A stretch of DNA of 6,615 bases, taken from the NCBI GenBank assembly GCA_027318525.1, contig DAHVPA010000110.1:1-6615 (forward strand), in the 5' to 3' direction. Under the pieces are notes generated by a model. It searched no databases and was not told the origin of the DNA. It worked only from the letters and a program-made list of their open reading frames with translations. Positions within the stretch are counted from its first letter, which is position 1, and the number at the start of each line of letters is the position of its first letter. Origin of the DNA: Candidatus Cloacimonadota bacterium. Lineage in GTDB: Bacteria; Cloacimonadota; Cloacimonadia; Cloacimonadales; Cloacimonadaceae. The position numbers and the translations under genes were made by a program. Shown in pieces: positions 1 to 6,510 of the stretch.

Positions 1-1047
1 GGCAGGGCAGAGTATAAAGGCAAGATTTTTAGCGGAAAAAAGGCTATGCAGGCTGCCGGACTCGAACCGGTCAGACTCTCAGCTAAAGAAGGTTTAGCGC
101 TAAATAACGGGACTCAGGTAATGACCGCTCTGGGTGTACTTACCTGGCTGGAAGCAGAAAAACTGGCGAAATCGGCTGATATTATTGCAGCTCTGTCAAT
201 CGATGCTCTGCTCGGAACTCCCAACGCTTTTGACCCCTTGGTACATCAGCTTCGCCCTCATCAAGGACAGCTTGCCAGCGCAGCCAATCTTCACAGCCTG
301 CTGCAAAACAGTCCCCTCAGATTATCCCATCTTCATTGTGACAACGTTCAGGATGCATACAGCCTGAGATGCACACCTCAGGTGCATGGCGCTGCCAGGG
401 ATGCCATGAACTATGTCCGTCAGGTCCTGGAAACAGAAATAAATGCAGCAACCGACAATCCACTTATCTTTGCTGAAGAAGACAAAGTTATATCCGGTGG
501 TAACTTCCATGGAGAACCACTTGCCATAGCGCTGGACACTTTGGCAATAGCACTTTCTGAGCTTGGCTCCATCTCTGAACGCAGAATTGAACAAATGCTG
601 AATCCTGCTTTGAACCGCGGATTACCTCCTTTCCTGGCAGCCCGTCCCGGACTCGATTCCGGATTTATGATAGCTCAGCTTACAGCTGCTGCTGCTGTTT
701 CCGAAAACAAAGTCCTGTCTCATCCGGCAGCTGTTGATTCCATCCCAACCTCTGCCAATCAGGAAGACCACGTCAGCATGGGTTCGATTTCCGCAAACAA
801 AGTCCTCCAAGTGGCGGAAAACCTGAATACAGTCCTGGCAATAGAGCTTTTAGTGGCTTTGCAGGCTCTGGATTATCGTAAAGATGCAACATCGCCGGCT
901 TTGGAAATTATCAGACAAGATCTGAGGAAGATTATCAAACCGCTGAAGAAAGACAGAGAAATTTCTGCAGATTTAAATAATGCCAAGAAGTGGCTCAAGG
1001 ATAATGATGCTGCCCAGGTGATAAGCAGCATTATCAGTTTGACATAG
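1..1047 (+). CDS. hutH: Histidine ammonia-lyase (histidase), 5'-truncated by window edge
   Basis: Converts L-histidine to trans-urocanate and ammonia in the cytoplasm, the first step of histidine breakdown. The frame is open from base 1; the ATG at 46 is internal, because the codons before it (AEYKGKIFSGKKAM) already match the family. 348 residues are visible, corresponding to about residue 160 to the end of the ~510-aa Pseudomonas enzyme. The Ala-Ser-Gly triplet that forms the MIO cofactor therefore lies just upstream and cannot be checked. Visible active-site landmarks, in window codon numbering, are the NGTQ motif near 36, YSLRC with Tyr120 and Arg123, GNFH at 168-171, the SERR segment, and NQEDHVSM with Glu255, which is the histidase-type residue rather than the NQD form of phenylalanine ammonia-lyases. 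The C-terminus is full length and ends at TAG. The next gene starts 11 bases later, suggesting cotranscription. Other hut genes are not in view. Confidence 0.95.
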   Translation, partial: GRAEYKGKIFSGKKAMQAAGLEPVRLSAKEGLALNNGTQVMTALGVLTWLEAEKLAKSADIIAALSIDALLGTPNAFDPLVHQLRPHQGQLASAANLHSLLQNSPLRLSHLHCDNVQDAYSLRCTPQVHGAARDAMNYVRQVLETEINAATDNPLIFAEEDKVISGGNFHGEPLAIALDTLAIALSELGSISERRIEQMLNPALNRGLPPFLAARPGLDSGFMIAQLTAAAAVSENKVLSHPAAVDSIPTSANQEDHVSMGSISANKVLQVAENLNTVLAIELLVALQALDYRKDATSPALEIIRQDLRKIIKPLKKDREISADLNNAKKWLKDNDAAQVISSIISLT

Positions 1048-1058
1048 ATAGCTTTGCC

Positions 1059-3236
1059 ATGAAAAAAATGATTTCTCCGGTTCGTCTCTTAATCTTGCTT
1101 GCGGTCCTGATTGCCTCACTACTAAGCTGCTCCATTGACAACACAATGTATAATGCCCGCAAGCTTTATAACTCAGCGCGTAACAGACCTTTGAATCCAA
1201 ACGGTTTTCCCACTCCTCAAGCAGTTGACGAATATACCAAGACAATAAAGAAATGCGGATACATACTGACGGAACGAAAAAACAGCGCACAAGCTGATGA
1301 TGCGTTGCTGTTGCTGGCAAAATCCCTTTATTACAAAGGCAACAGCCATTATCAGGCAAAAGACCAGTTTGTCAGCTTTCTCAAGAATTTTCCCAATAGT
1401 CCTTATGCTCCGGAAGCTGTACTTTACCTGGCACAATCCTATCGGATGTTAAACCAGCCTGTAGAAGCTGAAAACACGCTGGCAACTTATATACGCGATC
1501 CACTTAGCGCCGAACATCATCCCCGGGCATTACTTCTTTTGGCAGATTTCGCACTCCAGGATAAGGACTATTCCAAAGCACAGTTTTGGCTGGAGCAAAT
1601 CCTCAGCCAATATGCCAAAACGACTGCTGCCAAAGAAGCCGGCTTTCTGCTTGGCAAGAATTACTTCTCTCAAAAAAAATATGATAAATCCTTGGAGCAG
1701 TTTCAAAAAGTTAGCAGCGACAGCAAAGTATCAAAACAGGTCAGACTCGATGCACGTTTCTTTGTAGCATTGAATCTGCTGATGCTTGGAGAATCTCAAA
1801 AAAGTCTGAATGCAGCAAAAAAACTGCTCAAAGATGAGTATCGACCAGAAAAGATGCCGGGCGTCAGGATGCTTTATAGCAGAATTCTAATGAGTTTAAA
1901 TAATGACGATGAAGCCATCAGCCTCTTCCAATCCATCATCTCATCCAATGCCAGGACTCTTTCTTCAGCCGAAGCATATTTCCATCTGGGAGAATATTAC
2001 TACTATAAAAAAAGCGATGTTCAAAACGCCATGGACAGCTTTAACAAAGTCAAAACAGAATCATCCATATCCGATTTTGCAGATGAGTCATCACTAAAAT
2101 ACAATGCGCTGAATACTATCTATAAAAGTAATCCCGTTATATTGGAACAAAATCCCAAAGGTTATCTGGAGCGAAACCTTGAAAATGCGGATAAATTTTA
2201 CACTGTGTTAACTTTACCCGATTCTGCTTATGCAATCTATGACAGATTGATTTCAACTCCCTCTCAGGTAAGGATGGAGATGGATTCGCTTGATTACAAA
2301 AGCTTGTCTATCCAAGCCAGATTGGACTCTCTGTCTGCAGCCATCGATACACTGCAGTTATCCATTGTCAGTAATAAAGATTCATTGCAGACAGAAAGCA
2401 ATCCTCCTCTGTCAGCAATAATCCCTGCGTTGCCTGATAGTCTGACACCTGACAGTGTGGGATATGTTCCAACACAACCAGATTTGAAAGCCACCAAACT
2501 GCTGCTCATCACAAACCTGCAAAAAGATAAACGCGATTTGCAGACTGAACTTTCTGACCTTAATAAAAAACGTGAAACCCTGCAGACGATATATGATGAT
2601 TTCAACAATGAATACAGTCCGTTTATCATGTTTAGTAAAGCTGCGGTCATCTATAGGGCTGAAGCAGATACAACAAAGTTAAAAAATATTTATGAAGACC
2701 TTGCTTCAGCTTATCCCAACAATAAATACACCTTAGCTTTAAAGCTGCTTCTGGAAGGAAAACCTGTAAAGTTGATAGACCCTGTTCTGGAGCAGCAGGA
2801 AAAGGAAATGGATAAGGCATTGACTGATATGGAAGTAACCCCTGACTCAGCTCTTGTTGTTTTGGAAAGGCTGGCTGATTCCCCTTACAAAGAAATCAAG
2901 CTGCAAGCCAATTATCGCCTTGGGTGGCACTACCTGTTTGAACAAAGAGACACTCTCAAAGCCAAGCTCTATTTCAACGAAACCGTTAAGACTGATAGAG
3001 CTAACCCATATACGCAAACTATCTTAAGATTCTATAATGGAAAGATTTTTACCATTGATTTAAACAGTCCTGACAGCCTAGCTTCAACCACTACGTTACC
3101 CGATTCCCTGCAAAATTTACGGGGAAACGAAGACACACTCATACCAATCGAAAATAACACCAACCAGAGCAAAACCGATCAGGATGAATCGGACTTAACA
3201 CAGCCTCAGGGATCTGAAGCAATCAAACCGGACTAA
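1059..3236 (+). CDS. TPR-repeat outer-membrane-type lipoprotein with central coiled coils
   Basis: A 725-aa exported lipoprotein of unknown exact function. Residues 1-24 form a lipoprotein signal peptide: basic start, hydrophobic core, lipobox LLSC with Cys24 as the lipidation site. Ser25 at +2 favours sorting to the outer membrane by E. coli rules. Residues ~55-345 are a helical TPR array with typical pieces such as LAKSLYYKG (86-94), FPNSPYAPEAVLYLAQSY (111-128) and YFSQKKYDKSLEQFQKV (202-218). Residues ~403-442 and ~474-515 look like coiled coils flanking a proline-rich linker; a second TPR-like block covers ~525-650. The tail (~665-725) is acidic, polar and probably disordered. PDS/DSL motifs recur from the middle onward. 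The layout recalls the type IX secretion-associated PorW/SprE lipoproteins or BamD/YbgF-like TPR scaffolds, but no diagnostic residue settles this. The ATG has no clear Shine-Dalgarno; it is chosen because it gives a complete signal peptide. Confidence 0.85.
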   Translation: MKKMISPVRLLILLAVLIASLLSCSIDNTMYNARKLYNSARNRPLNPNGFPTPQAVDEYTKTIKKCGYILTERKNSAQADDALLLLAKSLYYKGNSHYQAKDQFVSFLKNFPNSPYAPEAVLYLAQSYRMLNQPVEAENTLATYIRDPLSAEHHPRALLLLADFALQDKDYSKAQFWLEQILSQYAKTTAAKEAGFLLGKNYFSQKKYDKSLEQFQKVSSDSKVSKQVRLDARFFVALNLLMLGESQKSLNAAKKLLKDEYRPEKMPGVRMLYSRILMSLNNDDEAISLFQSIISSNARTLSSAEAYFHLGEYYYYKKSDVQNAMDSFNKVKTESSISDFADESSLKYNALNTIYKSNPVILEQNPKGYLERNLENADKFYTVLTLPDSAYAIYDRLISTPSQVRMEMDSLDYKSLSIQARLDSLSAAIDTLQLSIVSNKDSLQTESNPPLSAIIPALPDSLTPDSVGYVPTQPDLKATKLLLITNLQKDKRDLQTELSDLNKKRETLQTIYDDFNNEYSPFIMFSKAAVIYRAEADTTKLKNIYEDLASAYPNNKYTLALKLLLEGKPVKLIDPVLEQQEKEMDKALTDMEVTPDSALVVLERLADSPYKEIKLQANYRLGWHYLFEQRDTLKAKLYFNETVKTDRANPYTQTILRFYNGKIFTIDLNSPDSLASTTTLPDSLQNLRGNEDTLIPIENNTNQSKTDQDESDLTQPQGSEAIKPD

Positions 3237-3241
3237 TCAGA

Positions 3242-3904
3242 TTGGGGTTTGTTTTGGATCAGGACAGCTTGTTTTCCAGGCAAAACTTCTGGCTAAAAGT
3301 CCTTATATTATCTACGGGATTTGTCACAGCCATCATTGTCCCTATGAAAGCCCTCTTGGTTTATCTGACTGGAATTCTGTTATACTCATGCCTTTCTCCT
3401 TCAGAACTGAAACCTATGGCTAAAGGTATCAAAATGCTGTTGCCTTTTCTGGCAGCCTATGGCATGATGTGTTTACTTTTTAGAATTGATTTTCCTGTTA
3501 TGGCAACTTTTATTATCAGAATGCTCATTCTGACCATTCTGCTGGTTCATTTCTGGTCATCCACCTCGTTACATAGATTTTTGGAGGATGCCTCATTCCT
3601 ATCTTCCAATCCTGCCAATAATCCCTTTCTCTTCTTCTGTGTTGCCACTTTGCTTTATCTAAAACAATTTATCCTTTATTATCAAACCACTTATGCAAAT
3701 TCCAAGATTTCGGGAAACAGCATTACCAGACTTATTCCTGCCTTTACTGATGCTATAGTTCAAAACTGGCATAATCGCCAAACCATTGAAGAGCAAACCG
3801 TGCAAATCCTTTCTTACAACTATATAAAACCCGCTTTTATAAATAAAAGTAATATAATGGGATGTTTTTTTTTGACATTCCTGACCCTGGTACTCGCTCT
3901 GTAA
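3242..3904 (+). CDS. Small integral membrane protein, possible divergent EcfT/CbiQ-like family member
   Basis: About 220 aa with hydrophobic segments near residues 17-34, 36-52, 64-80, 86-104, 126-146 and 205-220, so an inner-membrane protein. Between the fourth and last segments is a more polar stretch (~107-200) including STSLHRFLED and a region around RLIPAF and NRQTIEEQ. Four or five N-terminal helices, a long cytoplasmic helical part, then a last helix is the order seen in EcfT/CbiQ subunits of energy-coupling-factor transporters. The Ala-Arg-Gly motifs that contact the ATPases are not recognisable and no EcfA ATPase or S component is adjacent, so the family link is weak. There is no ATG near the beginning: the frame must begin at TTG 3242 or TTG 3254. 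The second has GGGG six bases upstream and may be the true start; an in-frame TGA at 3215 rules out starts further upstream. It lies 5 bases after the lipoprotein stop. Confidence 0.7.
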   Translation: MGFVLDQDSLFSRQNFWLKVLILSTGFVTAIIVPMKALLVYLTGILLYSCLSPSELKPMAKGIKMLLPFLAAYGMMCLLFRIDFPVMATFIIRMLILTILLVHFWSSTSLHRFLEDASFLSSNPANNPFLFFCVATLLYLKQFILYYQTTYANSKISGNSITRLIPAFTDAIVQNWHNRQTIEEQTVQILSYNYIKPAFINKSNIMGCFFLTFLTLVLAL

Positions 3905-3917
3905 CTCATTAACAGAC

Positions 3918-3923
3918 AGGAAG
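3918..3923 (+). promoter_or_regulatory. Ribosome binding site of truA
   Basis: AGGAAG lies eight bases before the ATG at 3932. It sits in the 27-base gap after the membrane-protein gene and supports this ATG as the truA start. Confidence 0.7.
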
Positions 3924-3931
3924 CCAAGCTC

Positions 3932-4693
3932 ATGCATACACAAAGATTGTTACTCAAGGTTGCTTATGATGGCACCAATTTCCTGGGATGGCAGGTCCAG
4001 AAACAGCAACGCACTGTTCAGTTTGTTCTGGAACAAGCCATCAGTGAATACACAGGCAGAAAGACAATTATTACCGGTTCCGGACGCACCGATACTGGAG
4101 TGCATGCCTGGGGTCAATGTGCTCATTTCGATTACCGAGGCACAGCTGCTCCCAACCAAATGGTTAAAGGCTTGCGCAAATATCTCCCAGACGACATTAA
4201 GATAATTGCCGTTATTCCTGTAAAGTCTGACTTTCATGCCAGATATAACGCCATGGAACGCTGTTACCAATATTACATCGCCAAGTGTGAAACTCCTTTC
4301 AACCGATTGTATAGAGGTGCATTCCCACGTAAAAAAATCCGCTTTGAACTGATGCAAAATGCTGCTCCCTATTTTTTGGGAAAGCATGACTTCAGCTCTT
4401 TCAGCAAGGACAATCCAGCAGTTCCAGACCACGTTTGCGAGGTCAATTCCTCCTTTTTTGAAGAGCATGAGGATTACTACCTTTACACGATTAGAGCGTC
4501 GCGATTTCTCCACAACATGGTGCGTAGGATTGTCGGTTCATTGGTAAACATCTCTCATCTGGAACTGGAGCCTACAATCATATTGAAATGGCTGGAAGAA
4601 AAACAGGCGCGTCAGACCATCATTTTCCCTGCCCCACCCCAAGGTTTGTACCTGACCGATGTCGTTTATCCGCCGGAAGTTTTTATCAAATAA
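3932..4693 (+). CDS. truA: tRNA pseudouridine synthase A
   Basis: Isomerises uridine to pseudouridine at positions 38-40 in the anticodon arm of many tRNAs; a cytoplasmic homodimer in known members. The 253-aa length is normal for the family. The N-terminal strand KVAYDGTNFLGWQ (9-21) and the catalytic loop GSGRTDTGVHA (49-59) are intact, with Asp54 as the catalytic aspartate (Asp60 in E. coli). FHARYNA (101-107) and RCYQY (110-114) follow, Tyr112 matching the active-site tyrosine, and FLHNMVRRIVGSL (192-204) carries the conserved basic residue near the C-terminal half of the active site. The ATG start has a good AGGAAG ribosome binding site and begins directly before the family's first conserved strand. 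It overlaps neither neighbour and is probably translated from the same message as the genes on both sides. tRNA-Leu species are classic TruA substrates, though the linkage with the nearby tRNA gene is probably coincidental. Confidence 0.97.
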   Translation: MHTQRLLLKVAYDGTNFLGWQVQKQQRTVQFVLEQAISEYTGRKTIITGSGRTDTGVHAWGQCAHFDYRGTAAPNQMVKGLRKYLPDDIKIIAVIPVKSDFHARYNAMERCYQYYIAKCETPFNRLYRGAFPRKKIRFELMQNAAPYFLGKHDFSSFSKDNPAVPDHVCEVNSSFFEEHEDYYLYTIRASRFLHNMVRRIVGSLVNISHLELEPTIILKWLEEKQARQTIIFPAPPQGLYLTDVVYPPEVFIK

Positions 4694-4704
4694 TTGCCAC
4701 AAGT

Positions 4705-4709
4705 GAGGA
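4705..4709 (+). promoter_or_regulatory. Ribosome binding site deciding the pepT start
   Basis: GAGGA, eight bases before the ATG at 4718. The frame could be extended to a TTG at 4694 that directly abuts the truA stop, but that codon has no Shine-Dalgarno and would add eight residues not typical of the family, so 4718 is preferred. Confidence 0.75.
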
Positions 4710-4717
4710 AGCATTGC

Positions 4718-5965
4718 ATGAATAGTGAACAGCAGATTTTCCTGAGGGACAAAGCGCTTGACTATTTCCTGAGATATGTTCAGATAAACACTCAATCAGA
4801 CCCTGATAGTCTGTCCTTTCCGTCTTCATCCTGCCAGCTCGAATTGGGAAAGCTGATTGTGCAGGATTTGCATAAGCTGGGTATTGCAAATGCCGAATTG
4901 GACGATTTCGGATATGTTTATGCTGTGCTGCAGGCTTCTCCTGACTGCCGTTCCGGGCAGCTCAGTTTTATAGCTCATATGGATACCAGTCCCTCAGAAC
5001 CGGGCGGCAGTGTGCTGCCCGTGATTCACAGAAGCTATCAGGGCGGTTCCATCAGCTTTACTGATGACCCAAATATGAAACTTACTCCTGCCGACAGTCC
5101 CGAGCTTTTGAAGTTTGTCGGGGAGGATATCATCACAGCATCAGGAAAAACACTGCTGGGAGCTGATGACAAAGCAGGGATTGCTGCCATTATGGCTGCA
5201 GTTGAATTGTTGGTGACATATCCGGAACTGCAACATCCGGAGTTGCGCCTGGTGTTTACACCTGACGAAGAAGTCGGACAAGGCACTGACCATATCGACC
5301 TGCAGCGCCTGGCACCTGTTGCCTACACCATTGACGGAGGTGAACTGGGTGAGCTGGAAGCCGAATGCTTTGATGCCTGGAGCTTATCTGTCACCTTAAC
5401 CGGCAGGAATGTTCACCCAGGCAGCGCTAAGAACATCATGGTCAATGCAGCAGCAATAGCAGCCAGATTCTTTGCAGCCCTGCCTGAGTGGGAAACACCC
5501 GAGCACACGGAAAAACGCGAGGGATTCTATCATCTCACTGCTATAAAGGGTGATGAAGTAAAAGCTGAACTGCATTTCATCATTCGCGATTTTGAAGAAG
5601 CCAACAATCTTAAACGGCTGGAAGTTATTGGCAAATTAAAGGAGTTCTTTTTGGCAAAGTATCCGGGTTTGGGGATTGAGCTTGAGTCCAGGCACTCTTA
5701 CCAGAATATGCGTCTGGTTCTGGATAAATACCCCCAGGTAGTGGAAAAAGCTGCCCAGGCTATGCGTGATTGCGGAATAGATGTTTTGCCGGGAGCGGTC
5801 AGGGGTGGAACCGATGGTGCCAGGCTTTGTTTCATGGGGATTCCCACACCCAATATCTTCAGCGGTGGCGTTATGTTTCATTCCGAGCTGGAGTGGATAC
5901 CGGTCGTTGCTTTGCAGAAAGCGGCTGAGGTTGTGGTCCGTCTGGCTGAATTGTATTGCAGTTAA
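4718..5965 (+). CDS. pepT: Peptidase T (tripeptide aminopeptidase), M20 metallopeptidase
   Basis: Removes the N-terminal residue from tripeptides in the cytoplasm using two zinc ions. Its 415 aa are close to the 408 of E. coli PepT. All M20 landmarks are present: FIAHMDTSP (84-92) with zinc ligand His87 and Asp89; LLGADDKAG (146-154) with the bridging aspartate, probably Asp151; TPDEEVGQG (181-189) with catalytic Glu184 and zinc ligand Glu185; YTIDGGELGELEAE (203-216) with Asp206; GRNVHPGSAKN (229-239) with His233 in the dimerisation-domain substrate loop; and RGGTDGARL plus FSGGVMFHSELEW with zinc ligand His388. The YTIDGGELG and GADDKAG sequences separate PepT from PepD, ArgE and DapE relatives. 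It is the last gene of the plus-strand run and is followed by a hairpin terminator. With hutH in the same run it suggests use of peptides and amino acids as nutrients. Confidence 0.97.
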   Translation: MNSEQQIFLRDKALDYFLRYVQINTQSDPDSLSFPSSSCQLELGKLIVQDLHKLGIANAELDDFGYVYAVLQASPDCRSGQLSFIAHMDTSPSEPGGSVLPVIHRSYQGGSISFTDDPNMKLTPADSPELLKFVGEDIITASGKTLLGADDKAGIAAIMAAVELLVTYPELQHPELRLVFTPDEEVGQGTDHIDLQRLAPVAYTIDGGELGELEAECFDAWSLSVTLTGRNVHPGSAKNIMVNAAAIAARFFAALPEWETPEHTEKREGFYHLTAIKGDEVKAELHFIIRDFEEANNLKRLEVIGKLKEFFLAKYPGLGIELESRHSYQNMRLVLDKYPQVVEKAAQAMRDCGIDVLPGAVRGGTDGARLCFMGIPTPNIFSGGVMFHSELEWIPVVALQKAAEVVVRLAELYCS

Positions 5966-5978
5966 TCATTAAATAGAA

Positions 5979-6006
5979 AAACCCCCGGTTTCAATGCCGG
6001 GGGTTT
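5979..6006. terminator. Bidirectional rho-independent terminator between pepT and tRNA-Leu
   Basis: A perfect 10-bp stem (AAACCCCCGG at 5979-5988 with CCGGGGGTTT at 5997-6006) encloses an eight-base loop. On the plus strand it is followed by TTTATTGTTTT, and on the minus strand by TTTTTCTATTT. It lies 13 bases after the pepT stop and 7 bases beyond the CCA end of the converging tRNA gene, so it can end both transcripts. The minus-strand T run is the better one. Confidence 0.9.
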
Positions 6007-6013
6007 ATTGTTT

Positions 6014-6101
6014 TGGTGCAGAAGGCGGGACTCGAACCCGCACACCCGTTACAGGCACAAGATCCTTAGTCTTGCGTGTCTGCCAATTCCACCACTTCTG
6101 C
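6014..6101 (-). tRNA. tRNA-Leu, anticodon AAG
   Basis: An 88-nt class II tRNA including an encoded CCA end (6014-6016). The acceptor stem GCAGAAG/CTTCTGC is a perfect 7 bp with discriminator A73. The D arm has GTG/CAC around GAATTGGCAGA, the same form as E. coli tRNA-Leu. The anticodon stem is CAAGA/TCTTG (6070-6074 and 6058-6062) with the 7-nt loop CTAAGGA, giving U33, A34-A35-G36 and G37. The anticodon is therefore AAG (plus-strand 6065-6067), reading CUU, and CUC/CUA as well if A34 is deaminated to inosine. A long variable arm (CCTG/CGGG around UAA) and T arm GCGGG/CCCGC with TTCGAGT confirm leucine class and integrity. It lies 36 bases downstream of secG with no terminator between, so both probably share a transcript ending at the 5979-6006 hairpin. 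Confidence 0.96.
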
Positions 6102-6137
6102 TTGTATCACTACAATTAATGTTTAAAAAGCTAAGGA

Positions 6138-6434
6138 TTACTTTTTGACAGGAGCTTCGGTATTAATCTTTTTCTGAAGTTCCGCTGCTTTGCTGGTGGT
6201 CTTCAAGTTCTTAACCACAAATGCCAGACCAATGCAGGATACCAGAAAAGCGATGCCCAGATACTGAGTCCATTTTTTCAGAAATGCGGATGCTCCACTA
6301 CCACCGAACACATTCACGGCAGCTCCGCCCAAAGTGGCATCCAACCCGCCCTTTGACGTCTGGGATAAAATCACCAGTATCAGAGCGATGCTGATTATGA
6401 CATGGACCACTAAAAGCACTGTGTATAATAACAT
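6138..6434 (-). CDS. secG: Preprotein translocase subunit SecG
   Basis: The small inner-membrane subunit of the SecYEG channel, which assists SecA-driven protein export. The 98-aa protein has the family's two-helix hairpin: a first membrane helix at about residues 2-24, the cytoplasmic conserved loop QTSKGGLDATLGG (25-37) followed by NVFGGSGASAFLKKWT (41-56), and a second helix at about 58-75. The tail is polar and lysine-rich (KNLKTTSKAAELQKK), as is usual. The ATG is the family's normal start and is preceded by GAGG (6440-6443) five bases upstream. tRNA-Leu follows on the same strand, an arrangement also known in E. coli. No convincing promoter is visible: a perfect TTGACA (6494-6499) lacks a matching -10 box at the proper distance. 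Confidence 0.97.
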   Translation of the reverse strand: MLLYTVLLVVHVIISIALILVILSQTSKGGLDATLGGAAVNVFGGSGASAFLKKWTQYLGIAFLVSCIGLAFVVKNLKTTSKAAELQKKINTEAPVKK

Positions 6435-6439
6435 TCTAA

Positions 6440-6443
6440 CCTC
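6440..6443 (-). promoter_or_regulatory. Ribosome binding site of secG
   Basis: Minus-strand GAGG, five bases before the secG ATG. It is short-spaced but the only candidate, and it supports the start at 6434. Confidence 0.55.
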
Positions 6444-6510
6444 TAATCTTTATTATCCTTGAGTTTAGTTCAAAAATCCGTAGCCAGCCTTTTTGTCAAC
6501 CGAATTCTGC

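Noticed and set aside
973..1359. Minus-strand 128-codon frame across the hutH/lipoprotein junction
   Set aside because: Cysteine-rich, irregular composition and opposite two well-supported genes; treated as a shadow frame.
3950..4513. A 187-codon antisense frame inside truA
   Set aside because: It lies wholly opposite a highly conserved gene, has no recognisable domain and no ribosome binding site worth noting; codon constraints on truA explain it.
4694..4717. Upstream TTG start for pepT
   Set aside because: It has no Shine-Dalgarno, while ATG 4718 has GAGGA at a good distance and gives a normal PepT N-terminus.
6014..6101. tRNA-Leu as an integration site of a mobile element
   Set aside because: No integrase, no duplicated tRNA 3' end and only housekeeping genes nearby.
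6452..6499. Minus-strand TTGACA (6494-6499) and GATAAT (6452-6457) as a secG promoter
   Set aside because: The two boxes are 36 bases apart, and neither has a partner at 16-18 bases; each may be chance in AT-rich sequence.
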